Shown: positions 23,949 through 33,660, counted from the stretch's first letter. The stretch is 64,000 bases of DNA from Streptomyces fungicidicus (GCF_003665435.1 NZ_CP023407.1:2976001-3040000), one strand, 5' to 3'. The notes: generated by a model from the sequence alone, not told the origin. Translations and numbers: made by a program.

Positions 23949-25238
23949 TCAGCCCCGGTGGGACCCGGTGCTCGTCCGCGGGCGGTCGGTCTTGGCGCCG
24001 TTGGGCCACAGTCTCGGCTTGCGCTTCGCCGCGATGTCCTCGACCCAGCCGACGGCCAGGACCATCAGGCCGATCAGGGGCCAGACCAGGGCGAACATCC
24101 AGATGGTGTACGCGCCGTCGAGGGCGGCGACCGCGCGTTCGCTCTGCATGAACGGGAGTTCGTAGGCCAGGTCGATGATCGGGACCGTCGCCATGATCAG
24201 CAGGTTGTGCCACAGGTAGATGGTGACCGCGCGGTTGTTGGAGAGGGTCACCAGCTTGTCCCACTTCGCCAGGCGGCCGGGGAGTTCCTGCCAGGACGGG
24301 GAGTACTGGAGCAGGATCACCACGAAGCCGAACGACCAGGTGGCCTGGGCCAGCGGGATGTCGTTGAGGTCCCAGCCGTCGGGGCCCAGGTGGTTCGAGG
24401 CCCACCACAGGCCGAAGGCCATGATCAGGGAGGCGCAGGAGACGGAGACGTATCTCGGGATCTGCTTCAGCAGGCCGTCGTGGTGGGCGAAGCCCAGCAC
24501 CCAGCAGCCGCCGTAGACCGCGAAGTCGGAGACCGCGTTGCCCGTCTCGCCGGGGATGGTCACCAGGCCCGTGCCGACGATCGCCGTCAGGCCGAGCGGT
24601 GCGAGCAGTGTCGGCCAGGGTGCCTTGCGGAACAGCCAGAGCAGCAGGGGCGACGCGATGACGAACCACAGATAGGCGCGGAGGTACCACAGGACGCCCG
24701 CGGCCTGCACCGCCCAGGTGTCCTCCAGCAGTCCGGACTTCGAGCCGATCTGCCACGGGTAGGGCGGTGCGCCGATCGGGACGATGTAGTTGAACAGCTC
24801 GATCAGGCCCCAGGTGCCCCCGTGGTCCGGGTCCTCGGACGGGTTCCAGCCGTTGGCGAACATCATCGCCAGCACGACCGCGGAGAACACCCACAGGGGC
24901 GGTAGGAGCCGACGGACACGGCTGCGGATCACGCCCGCCGCCGGACGCTTCAGCGAACGCGCCATCAGCGAGCCCGCCAGCGCGAACATCACGCCCATCG
25001 ACGGGAACAGCACCGTCAGCCAGGCCCAGCCGAAGAGGTGGTACACCACGACGCGGACCAGGGCGATGGACCGCAGCAGGTCCAGGTACCGGTCGCGGCC
25101 CGGCTTCTTGGGCGCCGGGGCGGGAGCCGGCTCGGGTGCGGGCTCGGTCGTACGCTGCTGGGGGACCGTGTACGGCGTTCCGTACGTGCCCGCCGGTTCC
25201 GGGTTCATGCCCGTGCCGGTCGTGTATCCGTGGGTCAT
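23949..25238 (-). CDS. Acyltransferase family 3 membrane protein
   Basis: 429 residues with about ten membrane spans of the acyltransferase-3 type (starts DRYLDLLRSIALVRVVVYH; the RxxxxxRVVxYH histidine is the family's catalytic site). The cytoplasmic N-terminus is Pro/Ala/Glu-rich. ATG 25238 overlaps the stop of the upstream deacetylase-glycosyltransferase gene (ATGA), so the two are coupled. It probably O-acetylates or otherwise acylates the exopolysaccharide made by that enzyme. Confidence 0.88.
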   Translation of the reverse strand: MTHGYTTGTGMNPEPAGTYGTPYTVPQQRTTEPAPEPAPAPAPKKPGRDRYLDLLRSIALVRVVVYHLFGWAWLTVLFPSMGVMFALAGSLMARSLKRPAAGVIRSRVRRLLPPLWVFSAVVLAMMFANGWNPSEDPDHGGTWGLIELFNYIVPIGAPPYPWQIGSKSGLLEDTWAVQAAGVLWYLRAYLWFVIASPLLLWLFRKAPWPTLLAPLGLTAIVGTGLVTIPGETGNAVSDFAVYGGCWVLGFAHHDGLLKQIPRYVSVSCASLIMAFGLWWASNHLGPDGWDLNDIPLAQATWSFGFVVILLQYSPSWQELPGRLAKWDKLVTLSNNRAVTIYLWHNLLIMATVPIIDLAYELPFMQSERAVAALDGAYTIWMFALVWPLIGLMVLAVGWVEDIAAKRKPRLWPNGAKTDRPRTSTGSHRG

Positions 25239-27436
25239 GCCACGGGCCTCCGATCATCGCTGCGCTGCGCACGCTGGCGCGGCACCGCTCCGCCGACCGG
25301 CGCCTCGACGACGCCGGTGCGCCGCAGCTTCTGCCAGCGCAGGCGGCCGCCGGTGAGTGCGGTGATCCAGGACTGGAGCAGCACGACGTACATGAGTTGG
25401 CGGTAGAGGATCTGCTGCAGCGGCAGCGAGATCAGATGGGTCATGCGTTCGCGGTCGAGGCGGAAGGCGTACGCCGCGCAGACCGCCTGGATGGCCAGGA
25501 CGCCCAGCCAGGCCACGATCGTCTTCTGGGTCGGGCCGAAGACGATGCCGTAGAGCAGGAAGACGTCGATCAGCGGGGCCAGCAGCGGGGCCACGACCAT
25601 GAACAGGGAGACGAAGGGCAGGCCGACGCGGCCGAAGCGGCCCGAGGGGCCCTTCTCGATCACCGCGCGGCGGTGCTTCCAGATGGCCTGCATGGTGCCG
25701 TACGACCAGCGGTAGCGCTGGGACCACAGCTGCTGGACCGTCTCCGGGGCCTCGGTCCAGGCGCGGGCGTTCTCGGCGTAGACCACGCGCCAGCCGGCCC
25801 GGTGCAGCGCCATGGTGACGTCGGTGTCCTCGGCGAGGGTGTCGTCGCTCATGCCGCCGAAGGGCTCCAGGGCGGAGCGGCGGAAGGCGCCGACCGCGCC
25901 GGGGATGGTCGGCATGCAGCCGAGGATGTCGTACATGCGGCGGTCGAGGTTGAAGCCCATCACGTACTCGATGTGCTGCCAGGCGCCGATGAGGCTGTCC
26001 TTGTTGCCGACCTTCGCGTTGCCCGCGACGGCGCCGACCCGGGGGTCGCCGAAGGGCTGGACGAGTTCGCGGACGGTGGACGTCTCGAAGACCGTGTCGC
26101 CGTCCATCATCACGACGATGTCGTAACGGGCGTTCGCCAGGCCCCGGTTGAGCGCGGCCGGCTTGCCGGCGTTGAGCTGGCGGATGACCCGCACATTGGG
26201 CAGGCCCATCGCCTCGACGATGCGGGCGGTGCCGTCGGTGGAACCGTCGTCGATGACGAGCACCTCGATCGGGTGGTCGCTCGCCATCAGGGAACGGACG
26301 GTGTTCTCAATGCACTTGGCCTCGTTGTACGCCGGGACCAGCACCGTCACCGGTTCGCCGACCGGCGGGCCCCAGCGGAAGCTCTTGCGGCGGACCCGGC
26401 GGGCGTGGGCGCCAGAGAGGAGGAGCATCAGCACGAAGCGGCCGATGACCAGGGTGCCGATGATCGCGAGGCCGACCACCAGCACGTCGGTGATCTTCTC
26501 CGAGGCCTGGACCAGGAAGATCCACGCCTTGCCCTTCCAGAGTTCGGCGCCGGTGACCGGGCTGTGCGCGCTGGGCGCGTCCAGGGCCTCGGTGAGGTTG
26601 TCGAACTCGTAGCCCTTGGCCTTCAGGTCGGGCAGAAAGGTGTCGAGCGCGGCGACGGTCTGGCTGCGGTCGCCGCCGGAGTCGTGCATCAGGACGATGG
26701 CGCCCTTGCCGCCGTGCGGGGTGGCGCGGCGGATGATCTCGGCGACGCCGGGGCGCTTCCAGTCCTCGCTGTCGGTGTTGTTGACGACGGTGAGGTAGCC
26801 GCGGCTGCCGATGTACTGGGTGACCGGCCAGGACTCGTTGTCCATGGCGGCGGAGAAGGAGGAGTACGGCGGCCGGAAGAGGGAGGTGCGGATGCCGGCC
26901 GCGCCGGTGATGGCCAGCTGGTTCTGCGACAGCTCCCAGTCGATGCGCTTGGTGGACTGGAGGGCGAGGTCGGGGTGGTTGAAGGTGTGCAGGCCGATCT
27001 CGTGGCCCTCGTCGACCATGCGCTTCACGAGGTCCGGGTAGCGGGAGGCCATGGTGCCGGTGACGAAGAAGACGGCGTGCGCGTCGTGCTTCTTCAGCAC
27101 GTCGAGGACCTTCGGCGTCCACTCCGGGTCCGGGCCGTCGTCGAAGGTGAGCACGAGGCGGTGGTCGGGCACGCTGAGGCTCTGCGTCGCGCCGGCGCGG
27201 GCGTCGATGACCGGGCCGCCCTCGAGGATCTTCTTCGGCACCTCGGTGGTGGGCGCGGGCTTCTGTATGCGGTGGTCGGCGAGGATCTCGCTGTGCACGT
27301 AGCCGCGCAGCATGAGCATCGCCGCCAGGGCGACGAGGACGAGCAGCGGGAGCAGCAGGCGCAGGGGCACGCGGCGGCGCGGGGCTCCGTCACGGGCCTG
27401 GCGGGCGGCCCGGTGACGGTGGGAACGGGATGCCAT
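25235..27436 (-). CDS. Polysaccharide deacetylase-GT2 fusion (MatB-like)
   Basis: 733-residue membrane enzyme. After one N-terminal span, residues about 110-300 are a NodB deacetylase (LTFDDGPDPEWTP, HTFNHPD, LFRPPYSSF, IVLMHDSGG). After more spans, residues about 385-620 are a processive GT2 (VLVPAYNEA, MDGDTVFE, AEDTDVTM, QRYRWSYG). This combination is that of the Streptomyces MatB protein needed for pellet formation through a surface poly-GlcNAc-type polymer (recalled from S. lividans/coelicolor work). It should polymerise and deacetylate the polymer at the membrane. The upstream gene stop overlaps its ATG. Confidence 0.9.
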   Translation of the reverse strand: MASRSHRHRAARQARDGAPRRRVPLRLLLPLLVLVALAAMLMLRGYVHSEILADHRIQKPAPTTEVPKKILEGGPVIDARAGATQSLSVPDHRLVLTFDDGPDPEWTPKVLDVLKKHDAHAVFFVTGTMASRYPDLVKRMVDEGHEIGLHTFNHPDLALQSTKRIDWELSQNQLAITGAAGIRTSLFRPPYSSFSAAMDNESWPVTQYIGSRGYLTVVNNTDSEDWKRPGVAEIIRRATPHGGKGAIVLMHDSGGDRSQTVAALDTFLPDLKAKGYEFDNLTEALDAPSAHSPVTGAELWKGKAWIFLVQASEKITDVLVVGLAIIGTLVIGRFVLMLLLSGAHARRVRRKSFRWGPPVGEPVTVLVPAYNEAKCIENTVRSLMASDHPIEVLVIDDGSTDGTARIVEAMGLPNVRVIRQLNAGKPAALNRGLANARYDIVVMMDGDTVFETSTVRELVQPFGDPRVGAVAGNAKVGNKDSLIGAWQHIEYVMGFNLDRRMYDILGCMPTIPGAVGAFRRSALEPFGGMSDDTLAEDTDVTMALHRAGWRVVYAENARAWTEAPETVQQLWSQRYRWSYGTMQAIWKHRRAVIEKGPSGRFGRVGLPFVSLFMVVAPLLAPLIDVFLLYGIVFGPTQKTIVAWLGVLAIQAVCAAYAFRLDRERMTHLISLPLQQILYRQLMYVVLLQSWITALTGGRLRWQKLRRTGVVEAPVGGAVPRQRAQRSDDRRPVA

Positions 27437-28956
27437 CAGACGACGTTCTCCGAGGACGGTGCGGTGGGGGTGGTGGACGAGTCCGGCTGCGCGGCGGAGC
27501 CGTCGGCGGCGACGACGGGCCGTTCGGCGGGGGCACCGGCGACGTCGTCGGTACCGGCGGGTTCACCGCCGCCGCCCGTCGCGGGGGCGCTGCTCACGGG
27601 GTCGGGGTCGGCGGGTACCGACGGGTCGGTGCTCGGCGTGACCGGGGTCTCGGCCGAGGGCTCGGTGGTGGCGGAGCCGCCGCCGGTGGCCGGCTGGGAG
27701 GGGTTCTGTCCGGGTGACGTCGGTGTCGGGTCGGTGTCCGGCTGCCCCCCGGCGCCGGTGCCGCCGCCGGTCGCGGGGGCGGTGGCGTCGGGCCCGGGCT
27801 CGGTGGGAGCGCCGGTGCTCGGCGTGGCGTCGGGGTCGAGGCTGCTGCCGGAGCCGGGCGTGGTGTCCGTGTCGTCGGCCGGCTGCGGGGTGGTCTCCAC
27901 CTTCCCGGCGGGCTTGTTCTCCTGGCCGGGGACGGGCATCCAGGGGGCGTCGGAGTTGCCGGACAGCAGGGTGGCGACCATCACGACGGCATAGCCGGCG
28001 CAGGCGAGGCCGACGGCCATGCCGATACGGCGGTAGAGCCGGCTGCGCCGCCCGGACTCGTCGACGAATACCGGCCCGGCGGCGTCCTGTCCCGTGCTCG
28101 GCCCGCCCTGCGAGCGGCGCAGCTCCAGGCCTTCGCCTATCTGTACGGAGTCGAGCTGGACCGTCACCTCGTGCGGGTCGTGGGTGGCCTCGCCGGAGTC
28201 GCCCGCCTCCTCCTGCCAGGGGTCACGGGCGGGAGTGCGGGCGGCCGTCGGGAAGCCGGGGCCGGAAGGGCCCTGGGGCGCCGTCGCCGGGGCGGGCGAC
28301 GGCCGCCGGGCCTCGGAGGGGCGGGGGATGCGCAGGGCGGTGGTGCGCTCGGTGTCCCAGACACCGTCCGGACCATCCTGTGCCGCTGGGTCCCGGCCGT
28401 CACCAGCCGCCCCGGCCCGCGCAGCGGGATCCGGACGGCGGGCAGCTTCGGGCAGCACCTCGGTCCGGTCAGCGTCCCAGGAAGCGGTGCCCCGACCCCC
28501 GAACGAACCCGGGCGGTCCGCACCCGACCCATGACGCGCCTCACCAGCCGCCCCGGCCCGCCCGGCAGCTTCGGGCAGGACTTCGGTCCGGTCGGCGTCC
28601 CAGGACGTGTGGGCCCGACCGGCGAACGAGCCCGGGCGATCCCCGCCCGACGCGTGGCGGGCGTCACCCGCCGCCCCGGCCCGTGCGGCGGGATCCGGGC
28701 GGCGGGGAGTCTCGGGCAGGACCTCGGTCCGGTCGTTTCCGCCGGGGAAGACTCCGAGGCGGGCCCAGCGGTCGTCGAGGGAGCCGGGGCCGGAATCGGC
28801 CACGCGGGTGTCCGCGCCGGCTGTCGCGCCGGGCTTGTCGCTCAGGGGGAGGACCCGCGTCTCCCGCAGGTTCTCGTCCTCGGCGTTCCGCCCGAACCTC
28901 CCGGCGGAGTCCGGCCGTTCCGGTTGGGCGTCTTCTCGCCAGTTTTCCACGCGCAC
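27436..28956 (-). CDS. Repeat-rich single-span membrane protein (mat operon)
   Basis: 506 residues, first gene of the mat-like operon. The cytoplasmic half is disordered and contains three related repeats (DRTEVLPEAARRPDPAARAG-like, roughly residues 75-195, with short spacers such as DRPGSF). One membrane span follows (GMAVGLACAGYAVVMVATL). The outside part is Pro/Thr/Ser/Gly-rich with PATGGG motifs. I recognise no enzyme domain. Its position suggests it is the MatA-type partner that organises the synthase, but that is inference. The stop overlaps the next start (TGATG). Confidence 0.8.
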   Translation of the reverse strand: MRVENWREDAQPERPDSAGRFGRNAEDENLRETRVLPLSDKPGATAGADTRVADSGPGSLDDRWARLGVFPGGNDRTEVLPETPRRPDPAARAGAAGDARHASGGDRPGSFAGRAHTSWDADRTEVLPEAAGRAGAAGEARHGSGADRPGSFGGRGTASWDADRTEVLPEAARRPDPAARAGAAGDGRDPAAQDGPDGVWDTERTTALRIPRPSEARRPSPAPATAPQGPSGPGFPTAARTPARDPWQEEAGDSGEATHDPHEVTVQLDSVQIGEGLELRRSQGGPSTGQDAAGPVFVDESGRRSRLYRRIGMAVGLACAGYAVVMVATLLSGNSDAPWMPVPGQENKPAGKVETTPQPADDTDTTPGSGSSLDPDATPSTGAPTEPGPDATAPATGGGTGAGGQPDTDPTPTSPGQNPSQPATGGGSATTEPSAETPVTPSTDPSVPADPDPVSSAPATGGGGEPAGTDDVAGAPAERPVVAADGSAAQPDSSTTPTAPSSENVV

Positions 28957-29129
28957 GCACTTCCCCCCACAGGACAGTTCCGGCGCGCGTACGACTTGAG
29001 CACCCGCCGGCGGACCGGGCCCCCACCCGCTCCGAGCGCCCCGCTTATCACACTGTGCTCGGGCAATGAATGTAGCGCACGCGGAGGTTTTGTGTTTGCC
29101 GCGCTGCCATTCGTATCAGGAGTGAGACA

Positions 29130-30092
29130 TCATGGCACCGCCATCACCGCGGTGTCCCGATCGGGAAGCCAGCACTCCGGGGACTGCCGCAGCCAGCCCT
29201 CCTCCTCCGCGACCAGGGCCGCGGCCCGCCGCAGTGCGTCCAGGCCGGGATGAACCAGCCCTTTTCGCCACACCAGGGACACCGGCGACAGCGGGACCGG
29301 GTCCACGAGAGGGCGTAGCACCGTCGAGGGCAGTGGCGGAAAATCGACCACGGCGAGGATCGGATGACGCGTTCTCGCCATGATCCGCTGGAACTCCTCG
29401 TCCCCGACGGCCAGTGGCGCGGGCGGCGCGAGGGCGATGTCCCGGCCCTCGAACAGTGACCGGGCGAGGTCCGTCCACTCAGGTGTGCGAGGGTTTCCGG
29501 CCCCCGCGTACACCGTCTCGCCGGCAAGCGCGGCCAGCGGCACCTCGGCCCGCGCGGCCAGGAGGTGGTCCTCGGGCAGTACGAGCGCCATCGGCTCGTA
29601 GCGCACGGGCTGGTGGCCGAGTCCGGACCGCAGGGCGGGGGCGAGCCCCGCGAACCGTCCGAAGGACGCGTCGAGGCGCCCGGCGAGGAGTTGCTCCGCC
29701 GCGCCGGTCAGGCCGCTCTCGTAGCGGGCCATCAGTTCGTGGCCGGGGGCGAGTTCGCGGGCGCGGTGCAGCACCCGGCGCGGGGTCGGCAGGCCCGGGG
29801 AGTTGAGGTCGACCAGCAGGGGCCGGGTCTGTCCGGCGGCGGCGAGGAGGTCGTCCTGCGCCTGGAGCACGGCGTGGGCGTACGGCAGCAGGCGCTCACC
29901 GTCGGCGGTGAGCGTCACCTGGCGGGTGGTCCGGACGAACAGTTCGCTGCCCAGTTCGCGTTCCAGTCGCCGTACGTCCCTGCTGAGGGCCTGCTGGGCG
30001 ACGTAGAGGCGGGCGGCGGCCCGGGTGAAGTGCAGCTCCGCGGCGACGGTCACGAAGGCGCGGAGCAGACGGGGGTCGAGGTGGGCGGGCAC
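29130..30092 (-). CDS. LysR-family transcription regulator
   Basis: 320 residues. N-terminal winged helix-turn-helix (LLRAFVTVAAELHFTRAAARLYVAQQALSRDVRRLE) and C-terminal effector-binding domain. It starts at GTG 30092. It is divergent from an MFS gene (83-bp gap), the usual layout for a LysR protein that controls its neighbour. The ligand is unknown. Confidence 0.9.
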   Translation of the reverse strand: MPAHLDPRLLRAFVTVAAELHFTRAAARLYVAQQALSRDVRRLERELGSELFVRTTRQVTLTADGERLLPYAHAVLQAQDDLLAAAGQTRPLLVDLNSPGLPTPRRVLHRARELAPGHELMARYESGLTGAAEQLLAGRLDASFGRFAGLAPALRSGLGHQPVRYEPMALVLPEDHLLAARAEVPLAALAGETVYAGAGNPRTPEWTDLARSLFEGRDIALAPPAPLAVGDEEFQRIMARTRHPILAVVDFPPLPSTVLRPLVDPVPLSPVSLVWRKGLVHPGLDALRRAAALVAEEEGWLRQSPECWLPDRDTAVMAVP

Positions 30093-30175
30093 CGGGCGAA
30101 CTTACAACACGGGTGCGTCAATCGGCACCGGGAAGGTGTTGGACCGGCGGCACGGCCACGGGTGACGGTGGGGCC

Positions 30176-31489
30176 ATGCCTCAGCCGACCTCCCCGGACA
30201 CTCCCCTGCTCACCGTGACCGCCGACACCCTGGTCGTCGCCGACTTCCGTCCGCGCGGGCCCTCCGCGCCCCGCCCGAAGGGTCCGTACCGCCGTCTCTT
30301 CGATCTGCCCGGCGCCCGCGCGTTCACGGCCGGCAACCTCATCGCGCGGCTGCCGATGGGCATGCTCAGCGTGAGCGCCGTCGTGATGATCGCCGGGACG
30401 CGGGGGTCGTACGCGCTGGCCGGCGCCGTCACCGCGACGGGCCTGGCGGCCACCGCGGTGGTCGCCCCGTGGACCGCGCGCCTGGTCGACAGGTACGGGC
30501 AGGCCCGGATCGCCCTGCCGGCCACCGTGTTCGCCGTGCTCGGCTCGCTGGCGCTACTGCTCTGCGTGCGTCACGGCGCCCCCGACTGGACCCTGTTCGC
30601 CTGCTACGCCGCGACCGCCACCACCCCCAACACCGGCGGGATGTCCCGGGCCCGCTGGGCCCATCTGCTGAAGGGCGACGCCGAGGCCCTGCACACCGCG
30701 AACTCGTTCGAGCAGGCCGCCGACGAACTGTGCTTCATGCTCGGCCCGGTGCTCGCGGCCTTCCTGTGCGCGACGTTCTTCCCCGAGGCGGGCACGCTGG
30801 TGGGCGCCGTGCTGCTGCTGACGGGCGTGGCGCTGTTCACCGCGCAGCGCTCGACCGAGCCGCCGGCCGGGCGGCGTTCCACCGCGCGGGCGCCCTTCCG
30901 CGCGCCGGGGATGCGTCCGCTGCTGCTGGTCTGCCTCGCGACGGGAGCGGTGTTCGGCTCGATGGAGGTCGTCACCATCGCCTTCGCGGACGCGTCGGGG
31001 CACCACGCGGCGTCCGGCGCGGTGCTCGCGCTGCAGGCGGCCGGTTCCTGTGCGGCGGGACTGCTGTACGGGGCGGTGCGCCCGGCGGGGTCCGCGCGGG
31101 CACGGCTGCCGTGGTGCCTGGCGGCGATGGCCGCGCTGATGACGCTGCCGCTGCTGGCGGCCGGTCTGACCGGCTCGCTCCTGGTGCTGGCGGGGGCGCT
31201 GCTGGTCGCCGGGATGGCGACCGCCCCGACGATGGTGACGACGATGACCCTGGTCCAGCGGTACACGCCCGAGGGCCGGCTGAACGAGGGGATGACGCTC
31301 GCGGTGACCGGGCTGCTCGGCGGGATCGCCTGCGGCAGCGCGGCCGGCGGCTGGACGGTGGAGCACGTCTCGGCGGCGGCCGGATACGGCGTGCCGGTGA
31401 CGGCGGCGGCGACCGCCCTGCTCGTCTGTCTGGCGGCCTTCCGGTTCGGGCCGTCGAACCGCTCCACCGATTTCCGCCCGGCCCATTGA
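30176..31489 (+). CDS. MFS transporter
   Basis: 437 residues with 12 predicted membrane spans after a soluble N-terminus of about 45. Typical MFS loop after span 2 (ARLVDRYGQARIALP). It resembles actinobacterial MFS proteins with no defined substrate. ATG 30176 is chosen from the divergent layout; no strong ribosome site. Probably regulated by the divergent LysR gene. Confidence 0.85.
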   Translation: MPQPTSPDTPLLTVTADTLVVADFRPRGPSAPRPKGPYRRLFDLPGARAFTAGNLIARLPMGMLSVSAVVMIAGTRGSYALAGAVTATGLAATAVVAPWTARLVDRYGQARIALPATVFAVLGSLALLLCVRHGAPDWTLFACYAATATTPNTGGMSRARWAHLLKGDAEALHTANSFEQAADELCFMLGPVLAAFLCATFFPEAGTLVGAVLLLTGVALFTAQRSTEPPAGRRSTARAPFRAPGMRPLLLVCLATGAVFGSMEVVTIAFADASGHHAASGAVLALQAAGSCAAGLLYGAVRPAGSARARLPWCLAAMAALMTLPLLAAGLTGSLLVLAGALLVAGMATAPTMVTTMTLVQRYTPEGRLNEGMTLAVTGLLGGIACGSAAGGWTVEHVSAAAGYGVPVTAAATALLVCLAAFRFGPSNRSTDFRPAH

Positions 31490-31520
31490 CGCGCACAGGT
31501 CCCGCACATACCTTCACCCG

Positions 31521-31544
31521 TCGAAGCGCTTCGAAACCGCTTTC
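31521..31544. promoter_or_regulatory. Tandem LacI-type operators
   Basis: TCGAAGCGCTTCGA (31521-31534) is a perfect 14-bp palindrome. It overlaps a second site, GAAACCGCTTTC (31533-31544). Both have the CG-centred form of LacI-family operators. They lie 36-59 bp before the LacI gene, so autoregulation is likely. Confidence 0.7.
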
Positions 31545-31579
31545 TATCCCCCCACGGACAGTGCCAGTGAGGACCCCCG

Positions 31580-32587
31580 ATGGTGAAGATCACGGATGTG
31601 GCCCGGCGCGCCGGGGTCTCCCCGAGCACCGTCTCCTACGCGCTGAGCGGCAAGCGTCCGATCTCCGACGCCACCCGGCTGCGCGTCCAGGCGGCCGTCC
31701 GTGAGCTGGGCTACCGCGCCGACGGCGGCGGCCGCTCCCCGGCCGGCCGCCGGACGAAGGTGCTGGCCCTGGCGGTCCCGATGCGCTCCGGCGTCCATGT
31801 GCCGGTGGTGACGCAGTTCGCGGTGTCGGTGGTGACGGCCGCCCGCGCCCATGACCACGACGTCCTGCTGCTCACCGAGGGGGAGGGCGAGGAGGCGCTC
31901 CGGCGCGCCGCGGACACGGGGCTCGCGGACGCGGTGATCGTGATGGACGTACAGCTCCAGGACCCGCGGCTGCCGTTGCTGCGGTCGCGCGGCTTACCGT
32001 CCGTGCTGATCGGCGTGCCGGCCGAGCCGGACGGACTCACCTGCGTCGATCTGGATTTCCGGGCGGCCGGCGAGCTGTGCGTGGGCCATCTGGCGCGGCT
32101 GGGGCACCGGGTGGTGGCGCTGGTCGGTTCGCCCCCGGAGGTGTACGTGCGGCGGACCGCGTTCGCGCGGCGCCTCGTGGAGGGGTTCACCTCCGCGGCC
32201 CACCGGCACGGGCTCACCTGCGCCGTACACCCGTGCGGGACCGGCCGGGACGCCGCCCGCGCGATCGCCGAGCGGCTGGTGCGCGAGCTGCCCGCGCTGA
32301 CCGGGGTGGTCGTGCACAACGAACCGCTGCTCGACCCGCTGATCGACGCCTTCGAGCGGCTGGGGCTGAGCATCCCCGGCGATCTGTCCCTGACCGCCGT
32401 CTGCCCGTCCCCGCTCGCCGCGTCGGCCCGCGTCCCGGTCACCTCGGTCGCCGTGCCGTCGGCGGAGCTGAGCACCCGCGCGGTGCACCTGCTGGTACGG
32501 AAGCTGTCCGGCGCCCCCGTACCCGGGGCGACCCTGCTGCCGCCCCGGCTGACGGAACGGGCGAGCACGGCACCGCGCGGGGCGTGA
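31580..32587 (+). CDS. LacI-family transcription regulator
   Basis: 335 residues. N-terminal LacI helix-turn-helix (ITDVARRAGVSPSTVSYALSGKRPIS) and a periplasmic-binding-protein-like sugar domain. A TTA leucine codon at 31994-31996 (residue 139) would make synthesis depend on bldA, tying this sugar regulator to development. Overlapping palindromic operators lie upstream. No sugar operon adjoins it; the secreted esterase gene follows convergently 10 bp away, so its targets may be elsewhere. Confidence 0.92.
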   Translation: MVKITDVARRAGVSPSTVSYALSGKRPISDATRLRVQAAVRELGYRADGGGRSPAGRRTKVLALAVPMRSGVHVPVVTQFAVSVVTAARAHDHDVLLLTEGEGEEALRRAADTGLADAVIVMDVQLQDPRLPLLRSRGLPSVLIGVPAEPDGLTCVDLDFRAAGELCVGHLARLGHRVVALVGSPPEVYVRRTAFARRLVEGFTSAAHRHGLTCAVHPCGTGRDAARAIAERLVRELPALTGVVVHNEPLLDPLIDAFERLGLSIPGDLSLTAVCPSPLAASARVPVTSVAVPSAELSTRAVHLLVRKLSGAPVPGATLLPPRLTERASTAPRGA

Positions 32588-32596
32588 CGCACCGGT

Positions 32597-33577
32597 TCAG
32601 CCCAGCTGCCAGGCCTTCCCGAGCCGGTGGGCGGCGCACAGGCCGACGTCCAGGAAGTACGCCCCGGCCGTCCCGCACTGCTCGGTCCCGCTGCCCGGGT
32701 CGACGGGCTGGCCGTGCCCCATGCCGTCGATGCTGTACGTCTCGACGACCGCCTTCCCGTCCGGGCCGCGGAAGATCTGGTGCGGGTGTCCGGCGACGGT
32801 GTCGCTGACGTCGGCGGTCCGGTCGGCGCCCTGCACATCGGTCCACTGCTCGACCAGGTCGGTCATGTTGACCGGCTTCACCGTGTAGTCGGCCGTGCCG
32901 TGCAGGACGGTGAGGGCGGGCCAGGGGCCGGTGTACCCGGGCCGCGCGGCGCGCACCCGGTCGCCCCACTGGGCCGGGGTCTGGGTGGCGCCGACGTACA
33001 TGCACACGAACGGTGATCCGGCGGCCTGCGCGCACCCGTAGGGCAGCCCGGCGACGACGCCGCCCGCGGCGAACTTCTCCGGGTAGGCGGCCATCATCAC
33101 GGCGGTCATCCCGCCGCCGGCGGACAGGCCGGTGACGTACACGCGCGAGGCGTTCCCGGAGACGTCGGCGAGCTGCCGGTCGACCATCTGGGCGACGGAG
33201 GCGGCCTCTCCCTGCCCGCGCCGGATGTCGGCGTCCTGGAACCAGTTGAAGCACTGGCTGGAGTTGTTGCCGCTCTGCTGCTGGGGCAGCACGACGGAGA
33301 AGCCCCAGCGGTCGGCGAGCGTCGTCCAGCCGGTGCCGGTGGCGTAGCCGGCGGCGTTCTGGGTGCAGCCGTGCAGGGCGACCACCACGGGCCGGCCCGC
33401 GGGCAGCCCGTCGGGGACGTACCGGTACATCTTCAGGGCGCCCGGGTTGCTGCCGAAGCCGGTGACCTCCTGGAGGGAGGCGGCCGAGGCGGGGGTGGGG
33501 GTCAGCAGGACGGAGAGGAGGGCGGCCAGGAGGGCCGTCAGCACGGTGGGGCGTAGTGCGGCTCTGGTCTGTGTCAT
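32597..33577 (-). CDS. Secreted PHB-depolymerase-type esterase
   Basis: 326 residues with a clear Sec signal peptide (about 1-32, ending TPTPASA). The mature part is an alpha/beta hydrolase of the PHB depolymerase/feruloyl esterase type: ALHGCTQNAAGY oxyanion motif, nucleophile Ser152 in GLSAGGG, and a C-terminal His in GMGHGQP. Members cleave polyhydroxybutyrate, acetyl-xylan or feruloyl esters; which one cannot be read here. No cellulose- or starch-binding module is present. ATG 33577 fits the signal peptide but has no good ribosome site. Confidence 0.88.
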   Translation of the reverse strand: MTQTRAALRPTVLTALLAALLSVLLTPTPASAASLQEVTGFGSNPGALKMYRYVPDGLPAGRPVVVALHGCTQNAAGYATGTGWTTLADRWGFSVVLPQQQSGNNSSQCFNWFQDADIRRGQGEAASVAQMVDRQLADVSGNASRVYVTGLSAGGGMTAVMMAAYPEKFAAGGVVAGLPYGCAQAAGSPFVCMYVGATQTPAQWGDRVRAARPGYTGPWPALTVLHGTADYTVKPVNMTDLVEQWTDVQGADRTADVSDTVAGHPHQIFRGPDGKAVVETYSIDGMGHGQPVDPGSGTEQCGTAGAYFLDVGLCAAHRLGKAWQLG

Positions 33578-33660
33578 GGAGAGCGAAGGTAGAACCGTGA
33601 ACCACCGGTCGATATGGGTGTGGTCCCCACATCGCCAAGCTCGATCATGTGGCCGCATGA

